Origin: CAZEAN01 sp964510225
GTDB taxonomy: Bacteria; Planctomycetota; Planctomycetia; Isosphaerales; Isosphaeraceae
Direction: 5' to 3'
DNA length: 20,586 nucleotides
NCBI GenBank assembly: GCA_964510225.1
Contig: CAZEAN010000102.1
Coordinates: forward strand, 1 to 20,586
The notes under the pieces are model-generated. The model was not told the DNA's origin. It saw nothing but the letters and a program-made list of their open reading frames with translations, and did no database searches. Below are positions 1-8,300 of the stretch, piece after piece. The number at the start of each line of letters is the position of its first letter. Position 1 is the stretch's first letter. Position numbers and translations under genes: made by a program.

Positions 1-14
1 CAGGGGACGGAACA

Positions 15-389
15 GTGCGTGAAGTGTCGGAGATTGACGCAAATGAGGATGCGTCCATGATTTCGACTACTAAACGTAACGAGTTACCCGAGACGGATTT
101 AGACGCATCCAGTCCGAGGATGTCGGAGCCAGTCGGCAGTGCCTCCCGAAGGACTCGAACCTTCAACCCGCTGATTAAGAGTCAGCCGGGCGAATCGCCT
201 AAGACTAATAGTGGCAGTGATTTGCGTCTTGGCCAGAATGAGTTTGCCCCTTATTTGCCCCATGGATTGAATTCACTACCACCCGACTTGGTCCGGGTCA
301 TCGCTGTCTGGCGGGAATTGCCAGAGCAACTCCGGGCGGGGATTGTAGCGATTGTCGACGCTGTCGATCTTCCAGAAGGCGACTATTGA
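15..389 (+). CDS. Short ORF crossing a tRNA-derived segment; possible integrase C-terminal tail
   Basis: A 124-codon frame from GTG to TGA. The frame is also open upstream to the left edge, so it may be the 3' end of a longer gene. Residues about 42-58 are simply the translation of the antisense of a tRNA-Lys 3' half (read as SASRRTRTFNPLIKSQ), so that part is not an evolved protein segment. The last 40 residues (PPDLVRVIAVW, LPEQLRAGIVAIVDA) look like a folded amphipathic tail. From memory they resemble the ends of tyrosine recombinase-like proteins in planctomycetes, whose 3' ends can overlap a tRNA attachment site. No recombinase catalytic residues (R, HxxR, Y) are present in the window. 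It could equally be a chance frame. The integrase reading is inference. Confidence 0.35.
   Translation: MREVSEIDANEDASMISTTKRNELPETDLDASSPRMSEPVGSASRRTRTFNPLIKSQPGESPKTNSGSDLRLGQNEFAPYLPHGLNSLPPDLVRVIAVWRELPEQLRAGIVAIVDAVDLPEGDY
140..186 (-). other. 3' half of a tRNA-Lys(CTT) gene; candidate attachment site
   Basis: Read on the minus strand from 186 down to 140. There is an anticodon stem GCTGA/TCAGC enclosing the 7-base loop CTCTTAA (anticodon CTT, U at position 33). It is followed by a 5-base variable region GGGTT, a T arm GAAGG-TTCGAGT-CCTTC with perfect 5-bp pairing, the acceptor 3' strand GGGAGGC and discriminator A. No CCA is encoded. The D arm and the matching acceptor 5' strand (GCCTCCC) are absent from the expected place above 187, so this is not a functional tRNA. 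A tRNA copy that starts at the anticodon stem and runs to the 3' end is the usual footprint of integration by a tyrosine recombinase. In this orientation the integrated element would lie at higher coordinates. Confidence 0.8.
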
Positions 390-1100
390 TGAAATTGAAA
401 ATATCTAAAACAAAGCACGTATTCCGATGATTGGTAGCATTCGGGAGAGACCGTGAGCGTTAGGTAATCTACGTGGTGTCCGTCTTCCGAATTTCACATC
501 TCAAGCAACTTCGTTCGATAGCCGGACACGCGGAGCCCGCAATCAAGCCCACCCCCTGAAGCGTAGTGAGTGCGCAGCGTGGCGGAACGTTCTCGCTGAC
601 GCATTCCAACGAAAAAGTCACTGCCGTGCTCCCAGATTCTTCTCCCGTCGACCTCTTGGCCCCTTACCCAGACACTGACACTAGCGACCGATCGTTGTCT
701 CGAAGCCTGCGAAGCCCATGAATCCAGCTCTACTCTGGCCGAATTCTGAAACTTACCACTCGATTGTCATTGGAGCCGTTGGTAGGTTTCGACTATCTAT
801 GTAGCGGTCACTACCAGCGTATAGAATTGAAGACGAAGCGAGCCTGTTATCTCCAGATGCAGATAGCCGCCGAACTGCTCGATGTCTCCCCGAACACGTA
901 ACGCGGCTAGGCTGCGGAGGGGAAGTGCCCGGAATACCGGCATCCAATTAACAAACGATCCACTAAGTAAGCGAGAAATCTGTAGTGGGCCTTGAAATAG
1001 CTCGAACGATCGAGAAAGGCCCCGAGGCATCAAAAGGTGCAGGCTAGGTTCGGTACCTATGGCTTGAACCACCATCTTGAATTGAGTTTCACGGATAACG
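390..1100. other. Intergenic region upstream of the BREX operon
   Basis: About 710 bases with no intact gene recognised on either strand. The first 60 bases are AT-rich (around 390-440) and could hold a promoter, but no convincing -35/-10 pair was found there or just before pglW. The minus-strand frames here have no recognisable protein features, and one runs antisense into the start of pglW. The only coding signal is a broken helix-turn-helix gene at 857-970. The main operon promoter should lie somewhere in this stretch, because pglW is the first gene. Confidence 0.6.
857..970 (+). pseudogene. Decayed MerR/excisionase-type helix-turn-helix gene fragment
   Basis: In one + frame the translation reads MQIAAELLDVSPNT, stop (899-901), R-G, stop (908-910), then AAEGKCPEYRHPINKR before a third stop at 968-970. 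The AAELLxVSPNT segment is the helix-turn-helix of MerR/excisionase-like proteins, and the GKxxEYRHPxN segment is the wing that follows it in the same family, at the right distance. The wing's usual continuation (an aromatic-R-aromatic motif) is missing. Two stops inside such a conserved stretch show the gene is dead. The frame is open upstream to 722, but nothing recognisable is encoded there. It may be a remnant of an earlier regulator, excisionase or antitoxin on the island. Homology is by eye only. Confidence 0.5.
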
Positions 1101-4100
1101 ATGAGCGAACTTACGAATTGGACCACGGTTGCGGAATCGCAGTACTCTTGGGAACGCGATGCCCTCGAATTCATGCGGAGCCGGTTCCCAGCACATGAGC
1201 CCTATCAGGCCTGGTCCAATTTCGAGTTCATTGCCGCCGACGGGAGTATCAACGAAGTCGACGTGCTGGTCTTCTCGCGGCAGGGGTTGTTCTTGATTGA
1301 AATCAAGAGTCGGCCTGGTCGGCTCTCAGGCGATGCCGGGACTTGGACCTGGAAGACGGACGGTAAACTTGTCACGATCGACAACCCACTGATCGCCACC
1401 AACACGAAGGCGAAGAAACTCCGCTCGTTGCTGGAACGCCAAAAGGTGTTTCGAAACAATGTGCGACTACCATTTATCGAGGCCTTGGTTTTCTGTTCTG
1501 CAACGGATCTGCGGGTCGATTTGCAAGGGATGGGGGGCCATCGGGTCTGCTTCCGCGACCGCGAGCCCCATAAGGATGCTTCTAGTCGTCCAGGCATCAT
1601 GGCCGCGATCAAAGAACGCAAATGCCCCGGTCTGGAGGGACAACCGAAGGGTACCCACGATCGACGGATGGCGAAGATCGTCAGTCAGGCGATGGATCAA
1701 GCGGGGATCCGACCATCGCAGCGCCATCGGAAGGTTAGCGACTACCGCCTTGAGCAGCTCATCGGCGAGGGACCGGGTTATCAAGATTGGCGGGCGACCC
1801 ATGCCCAGTTGAAGGCCGCAAAGCGTCGAGTCCGGCTCTACCTCGTTCAGGCAGAAGCGACCGAGGAGGACCGGCAAGTGAACGAGCGGGCAGCACTCCG
1901 CGAGTTTCAACTACTCGAGTCGCTCCACCATCCTGGGATTCTCCGGGCGCATGGGTTTACAGAGCACGAACTGGGTCCCGCCCTAATCTTCGAAGAACAT
2001 CCCGGCTCGATGCGTCTCGATCATTTCCTGGCTCAGCGGGGTGACAGGCTCGCCGTCGACCAGAGGCTCCATCTTCTGCGCCAGATCGCCGAGGTGATGC
2101 GCTTCGCTCACGACAAGAAGGTTGTACATCGGGCCCTATGCCCGCAGAGTATCCTCGTCGAAAATCCCGACAGTGAACATCCACACATTAAAGTCTTTAA
2201 TTGGCAAGTTGGGTATCGGTCCGCCGGGTCCACGACTGGGGGTGCACGCGAGGTGTCTGCGACGTCCCACGTCGATCGGTTGGTCGAGGATGCGAGCACG
2301 GCCTACATGGCCCCCGAAGCGACAGCCGACGGAGGGAGCATCGGGGAGCATCTCGACGTGTTCTCACTCGGCGCCATCGCCTACCACGTCTTCGCGGGAG
2401 AGGCGCCGGCCGCCAACGGTCTCGATCTGAGTAACGAGCTGCGCGAGACCAAGGGGCTCCGAATCAGTTCTGTTCTCAATGGAGCCGGGGAGAACCTCCA
2501 GTTCCTGATCCAATACGCGACGCATCCCGATGTCTCGAATCGGATCGACTCTGTCGCTGATTTTCAGGGGTACCTTGACGACGTCGAGGAGGAGCTGACG
2601 GCCCCCGAGTACGACTTCGTCGAGGACCCGACGCGAGCCCAGAAAGGGGATGTGCTGCCGGGACAACTGACGGTTCTTAAACGGTTGGGCCAGGGGGCCT
2701 GTTCAATCGCCCTACTCGTCGAAGGAGACGACGGCATCAAATACGTGCTTAAGGCGGCCAACGATCCCGAAAACAATGGTCGGCTGAAGGACGAGGCTGA
2801 GGTTCTCCAGAAGCTTAGGCATTCGTACATAGTCGAGTATGTGAGGTGGACGGAGATTGGTGACAGGTCTGGCTTCCTGATACGACCGGTTCTAGTCGGC
2901 AAGGATGAGCAGCGTGTCGAGACACTGGGGCAGCGACTCCGCAAAGAGGGACGGTTGCACATCGATCTGCTCCAGCGGTTTGGAGAGGACCTGCTCGGGG
3001 TCCTCAATTATCTCCAGGAACAAGGGATCCCACACCGGGACATCAAACCTGACAACATCGCGGTCGGGCAGGTTGGTTACGGCGATCGGCTTCATCTCGT
3101 CTTGTTCGATTTCTCGCTCTCTCGGGCTCCTGTCGAGAACATCCGCGCAGGGACTCCGGGCTATCTCGATCCGCTCTTACCCCTGAGAGACCCGCCGCGT
3201 TGGGATCTCCACGCGGAGCGGTATGCGGCTGCCGCGACGCTCTACGAGCTGGCGACCGGCACCTTACCCAAATGGGGGGACGGAGCGACCGACCCATCTC
3301 ACCTCGACTGTGAGGTGACAGTCGACGCTGAACTCTTCGACGCGAGCCTGCGCGACGGCCTTACCGAGTTTTTCCGGACCGCATTTCGACGCGAGTCGTC
3401 GCAGCGATTCGACAACGCCGAGGAGATGCTGCGGGCATGGCGTCGCTGTTTCGAGGGTATCGAGGAGCCTGGCGCGCTTACTGACAATGAAGACGAGGGA
3501 CAGCTCCATGCACTGCTGGCAGAGGCAACTTTCGATACTCAGATTCCCGAACTTGGGCTAGGGACCCGCGCGGTGAATGTGCTCGATCGGACTAATGTAC
3601 TTACCGTTGAGGACTTGCTTACGATCCCGCTCAGACGCCTCCAACGGCTCCGCGGGGTGGGCAATAAGACACGTCGGGAGATCGCAACGGTGGTCCGACT
3701 GCTCCGGGAACGATTGGGAACTCCGCAGCACCGTAACGTGGTCGCCCCCGACGTGGCCACCGAATCGAAGCCTGAGACGCACGAATTTGGCAAACCAAGT
3801 GTCGACTCACTTGCACAGCGCATCACCCAGACGGCTCCCAGTGATGGCGAGACGGTGCGGCAAACTCTCGATGGCTTGTTGGGGCTGGACGACCAGGTCC
3901 TGGGTCGGTGGCCGAGTCAGACAGAGGTCTCGGAGCGCATCGGCGTGACGCGGGGCCGGGTCAACCAGATCGTTGGCAAGTTCCAGACGCGATGGTCCAG
4001 GGACCCCGCAATGACGAGTCTCCGTGCCGAGATCGCCGAGATACTGGATACGAGCGGTGGTCTGATGTCGAACGCGGAACTCTGCGAGGCCATCCTTGTG

Positions 4101-5327
4101 GCCCGTGGTTCAGTCCAAGATGACCCCCAGCGGACCCAACTGGCTGCGGCTGTCGCCCGCGCGGCGGTCGAGGTCGAACGGACGATGACAGATCCGCGGT
4201 TCCTGGTCCGTCGCGAGGTGGATCGTGTTATTGTGGCCCGAGACCAAGACCGCGCTTCCTATGCCAGCCGCCTGGGAGCAATGGCGGACAGGCTTGCCGA
4301 TGAGGACCCGCTCGCGCCACCGGCCCGGGTGATCCAGCGACTCCGCGAGGTCACAACGCCGGCTGAAGCGTCGGTGCTTTCGGACCGTCGCCTCATTCGT
4401 TTGGCTGCCGGAGTTTCGCAGCATGCCGCTGTCTCCAGCCGTCAGGAGCTTTACCCACGCGGAATGGACGCGGCGCGGGCTCTGAAACTCTCACAAGGGG
4501 CGCTCTACGGCTTACCCTACCTCTCGGTCCCCCAAATCCGGGAACGGGTGAGCAGCCGCTATCCCGATGCGCAGGAGTTGCCTGACCGCCCTACGCTTGA
4601 TGCGTTGCTCCTTGAGGCTGGCTTCAAGTGGGACCCGACAGCGCGGGGTACCGGTTGCTATGTGAGCCAACTCCCAGATTCCGTCTCCGTTTCGGCTGCG
4701 AGTGAATCGGTCTCCCGGCAAGGTACAGCGATGGGTCGTGCCGAGGGTGAGATGATCACTCCTGAGATTGCCGACGCGCGACAATTTGAAGAACGCCTCT
4801 GGCGCGGGATCAAGGACGGCTCGTTCCTGACACTCCTGATCCATCCCAAGTATTACCAGCGAGCGTCCGAGGAACTGACAGCTCGATTCCCGATTGAGCT
4901 CGTCGACTTCGAGGGGCTTTTTCTCGATGCCTTACGGCAGGTCGTTGACAAGGCCGGCGCAAAGTGGGAAGCCGTGATTCAGGCCGACTCTACTCCTGGA
5001 GGAGAGCGCTGGAACAAGTTTTTGGTGCTCGTCAAACGGGCGATGCCGCTGGTCGAGCAGCAGCTCGAAGCGCTCAAGAAACCAGTGCTGCTTGTCTACG
5101 CGGGTCTGTTGGCACGTTACGACCGGATGGACCTGCTCGACCAATTGCGCGAGAAGATTGGCCGACGCGACGGCATCCCCAGCCTCTGGTTGCTCGTCGC
5201 GGGCGACCAACAGGCGATGTTGGACGGCAAGGCCGTGCCGATCCTCGGCCCTGGTCAGCGCGCTCAGATTCCGCTGAGCTGGATCAAGAACCATCACCGG
5301 GCGAATGGAAGCGTAGACAGAGAGTAA
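1101..5327 (+). CDS. pglW: BREX-2 serine/threonine kinase PglW (NERD, pseudokinase and kinase domains)
   Basis: 1408 residues, the usual size for PglW. Residues about 15-130 form a NERD (nuclease-related) domain with D54 and E67-I-K69, fitting a PD-(D/E)xK core. A first kinase-like domain follows at about 215-490. It keeps a glycine loop (G222, G224, G226) and an APE motif, but HRD is HRA (343-345) and DFG is NWQ (367-369), so it is probably inactive. The second kinase domain (about 520-790) has the glycine loop G530-Q-G532, K551, likely E565, HRDIKPDN at 645-652 and D670-F-S. It looks catalytically competent. Residues about 815-862 resemble the helix-hairpin-helix of the RNA polymerase alpha C-terminal domain, and 937-961 a sigma region-4-like HTH. 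The C-terminal 200 residues are unassigned. In Streptomyces Pgl, PglW is an autophosphorylating regulator. It is the first gene of the operon, with a weak ribosome binding site before ATG. Confidence 0.95.
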   Translation: MSELTNWTTVAESQYSWERDALEFMRSRFPAHEPYQAWSNFEFIAADGSINEVDVLVFSRQGLFLIEIKSRPGRLSGDAGTWTWKTDGKLVTIDNPLIATNTKAKKLRSLLERQKVFRNNVRLPFIEALVFCSATDLRVDLQGMGGHRVCFRDREPHKDASSRPGIMAAIKERKCPGLEGQPKGTHDRRMAKIVSQAMDQAGIRPSQRHRKVSDYRLEQLIGEGPGYQDWRATHAQLKAAKRRVRLYLVQAEATEEDRQVNERAALREFQLLESLHHPGILRAHGFTEHELGPALIFEEHPGSMRLDHFLAQRGDRLAVDQRLHLLRQIAEVMRFAHDKKVVHRALCPQSILVENPDSEHPHIKVFNWQVGYRSAGSTTGGAREVSATSHVDRLVEDASTAYMAPEATADGGSIGEHLDVFSLGAIAYHVFAGEAPAANGLDLSNELRETKGLRISSVLNGAGENLQFLIQYATHPDVSNRIDSVADFQGYLDDVEEELTAPEYDFVEDPTRAQKGDVLPGQLTVLKRLGQGACSIALLVEGDDGIKYVLKAANDPENNGRLKDEAEVLQKLRHSYIVEYVRWTEIGDRSGFLIRPVLVGKDEQRVETLGQRLRKEGRLHIDLLQRFGEDLLGVLNYLQEQGIPHRDIKPDNIAVGQVGYGDRLHLVLFDFSLSRAPVENIRAGTPGYLDPLLPLRDPPRWDLHAERYAAAATLYELATGTLPKWGDGATDPSHLDCEVTVDAELFDASLRDGLTEFFRTAFRRESSQRFDNAEEMLRAWRRCFEGIEEPGALTDNEDEGQLHALLAEATFDTQIPELGLGTRAVNVLDRTNVLTVEDLLTIPLRRLQRLRGVGNKTRREIATVVRLLRERLGTPQHRNVVAPDVATESKPETHEFGKPSVDSLAQRITQTAPSDGETVRQTLDGLLGLDDQVLGRWPSQTEVSERIGVTRGRVNQIVGKFQTRWSRDPAMTSLRAEIAEILDTSGGLMSNAELCEAILVARGSVQDDPQRTQLAAAVARAAVEVERTMTDPRFLVRREVDRVIVARDQDRASYASRLGAMADRLADEDPLAPPARVIQRLREVTTPAEASVLSDRRLIRLAAGVSQHAAVSSRQELYPRGMDAARALKLSQGALYGLPYLSVPQIRERVSSRYPDAQELPDRPTLDALLLEAGFKWDPTARGTGCYVSQLPDSVSVSAASESVSRQGTAMGRAEGEMITPEIADARQFEERLWRGIKDGSFLTLLIHPKYYQRASEELTARFPIELVDFEGLFLDALRQVVDKAGAKWEAVIQADSTPGGERWNKFLVLVKRAMPLVEQQLEALKKPVLLVYAGLLARYDRMDLLDQLREKIGRRDGIPSLWLLVAGDQQAMLDGKAVPILGPGQRAQIPLSWIKNHHRANGSVDRE

Positions 5328-5330
5328 CGC

Positions 5331-8300
5331 ATGATCGATCGTCAACAACTCCTCAACGATCTTCAGGGGCTCCTCCGCCGCCTTGAGGACGACTTGCTCG
5401 AACGGAGCGAATCGGACGAAGTGCCAGAGGTCGTTCAAGCGCTCCGAGAGGAGTATGAACGGGCTCAGAAGGCAGAGCGGACGGCGCTGAACTTCGAGAA
5501 TTGGCGATCGGATCAGGTGACCCAGGTCGCTGCGGCCTGGGTCCTAAGTTGCGTCTTCGCGCGTTTTCTGGAAGACAACAAGCTCGTCGAACCGCCACGA
5601 ATGAGTGGTCCCGGAGAACGGCTGAGCCGTGCCCGAGATGAGCACGAGATCTACTTCCGGGCCCATCCGAAAGAGACCAACCGGGAGTACCTCCTCCATC
5701 TTTTCGAAGGGTTAGCCGCCCTCCCTGGAGCATGGGAGGTCTTCCACGAGCACAACCCGATCCGCGAGCTACCGATCTGGCTCAGTGGTGATGCGGCCGG
5801 CGCGTTGTTGGATTTCTTCCAGCGGATCGACGCTGAGACTGGGGCGTTGCGCCACGACTTTACGGATCCGGATTGGGACACGCGATTCTTAGGAGACCTC
5901 TACCAGGATCTCTCCGAAGCGGCCCGAAAGAAATACGCGCTGTTGCAGACTCCTGTCTTTGTGGAGGAGTTTATCCTCGATCGGACACTCGATCCAGCGA
6001 TCGAGGAGTTCGGGCTGGCGAAACTGGGGTATGAGTCGCGGCTCGGGTCCGATGGGCGGCTCCAACCAGACGATCGCTTTCGGATGATCGACCCCGCCTG
6101 TGGCAGCGGACACTTCCTGCTCGGGAGTTTCAGTCGGCTCCTTGACCGGTGGCGTAGGAAGGAGCCTGGGACCAGACCTTCGGTCGTCGTCCAACGGGCG
6201 CTAGACGGCGTACACGGGGTCGATCTCAACCCCTATGCAATCGCAGTGGCTCGGTTTCGACTCCTTCTCGCAGCGTTAAAGGAATGTGGCGTGGAGCACC
6301 TGAAGGATGCACCGGCGTTCGCCATCCACTTAGCCTGCGGCGACTCGCTGCTCCACGGTGCGCCGGGTGGTGACCAGCTCTCGCTCGGCTGGACGGCGCT
6401 CGACCACGCCTATCAGCCTGAGGACCGCGCAGCCCTGGAACGCCTCCTCCGTCCGAAGTCCTATCACGCAGTGGTTGCTAATCCGCCCTATATCACACCG
6501 AAGGATCGGGCCTTGAACTTGGCTTATCGAGACCGCTTCAGCACTTGCCATCGGCAATACTCGCTCGCGGTGCCATTCTTGGAGAGGATCGTCTCGCTGG
6601 CGGTCGAGGGTGGCTTCACGGGACAGATCACGGCCAACAGCTTCATGAAACGGGAATTCGGCAAGAAGCTGATCGAGGTGTTCTTTCCGCGGGTAGACCT
6701 GACCCACGTGATCGACACGAGTGGGGCCTACATCCCGGGGCACGGAACACCGACGGTGATTCTGTTTGCCCGCCATCGGAAGCCGGTTGCGAGCACCCTC
6801 CGTACCGTCATGGGTATTCGAGGCGAACCATCGACACCCGAAGACCCGACTAAGGGATTCGTGTGGTCAGCAATTGTAGCGCAGATTGATCAACCCGGTT
6901 CGCAGAGTGAGTTTGTCAGCGTGGGTGATTCTTCCCGCCAAATGTTCCACAGACATCCTTGGTCGATCGGTGGAGGGGGAGCGGCGGAATTGAAAGAACT
7001 GTTAGAGGATGTTGGTAGATCCCGCCTCTCAAGTCTTTCGACAGAAATCGGGTTCGTTTGCATCACCAAGGCGGACGAGTTTTTTATGCAGCCTGGAACG
7101 ACGTATCGACGTGCGAAACTCGAACCGATCTTTGTACGCCCTTTTGGTATCGGCGAGCAGATTCGAGACTGGGGTTTTGATTCAGAGTTAGGTGTCATAT
7201 TTCCTTACAATGATCAAATTCAAACAGTTGAACTTTCTAGTGCCCCATCTATTGCTAACTACGCTTGGCCTTATCGTACCGAGTTGGGAAATCGTATCGT
7301 GTTCGGTGGGCGTACCTATTTTGCTGCGGGTAAGCCTTGGTATGAGTACGGGCAAATACCGATCGAGCGAGTAAAAACTCCGCTCTCGATCGCCTTTGCG
7401 TTCGTTGCCACGCACAACCACTTCGTGCTCGATCGGGGTGGGAAGGTGTTCAATCGATCGGCGCCGGTGATCAAGCTGCCGCCGGAGGCCACCGAGGACG
7501 ATCACCTCGCCCTGCTCGGGCTGCTCAACAGCTCGACGGCATGCTTCTGGATGAAGCAGGTCTTCCACGACAAGGGAAGCACGGTCGATAGCCAAGGTGC
7601 TCGCCAAACGACCATTGCATTCGAGAACTTTCGTGAGTTCACTGGAACCGGCTTGCAGAAATTCCCTGTCCCCGAGGGGCATGCCACAGAGTATCCCCGC
7701 GAACTCGACAACCTTGCCCAACGTCTCGAATCACTTGCCCCCGCTGGCTTGCTCCATCGTCGGGAATCTCGCAGCAACATACCGAGTGATAGCATCAGGG
7801 AGTCCTTCCAGACTACTGAGCGCGAGTGGACCGCGACTCGTCAGCAGATGATCGCCCTCCAGGAAGAACTCGATTGGTGGTGTTACCGCCTCTACGAGCT
7901 CATCGACGACGATCTAACCTACGGGACAGAACCTCCAAAGCTCCAATTTGGCGGGCGTGCTTTCGAGATCGTGATGGGTCGCAAGATGGCCTCCGGCGCG
8001 CTGGAAACGACCTGGTTCGAGCGGCATGGCGCAACGCCACTCCCCGAGCCCCATCCCGAGTGGCCAGAGGACTACCAAGACTTGGTGCGTCGCCGGATGG
8101 AGACGATCGCGACGAATCCGAACATCGCCCTCATCGAGCAGCCCGAGTACAAACGCCGCTGGAACACCGAATCTTGGGAATCTCAACTCGAGCGGGCACT
8201 TCGCTCCTGGCTCCTCGACCGCCTCGAATCGTACCTCGACTTCGACGGTCGGATGAACAACGAGCAGCGGCCGACTGCCAAACTCGACGTTGGCCTGACC

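Noticed and set aside
140..215. A complete, functional tRNA-Lys gene on the minus strand
   Set aside because: No D arm and no acceptor 5' strand pairing with GGGAGGC occur in the 30 bases where they must lie; only the 3' half is present.
797..1174. A 125-codon minus-strand reading frame upstream of and into pglW
   Set aside because: It has no recognisable protein feature, overlaps the pglW start antisense, and part of it is the complement of the decayed HTH gene.
4932..5438. A 168-codon minus-strand frame at the pglW/pglX junction
   Set aside because: It is antisense to two well-supported genes and is a typical shadow frame of GC-biased coding DNA.
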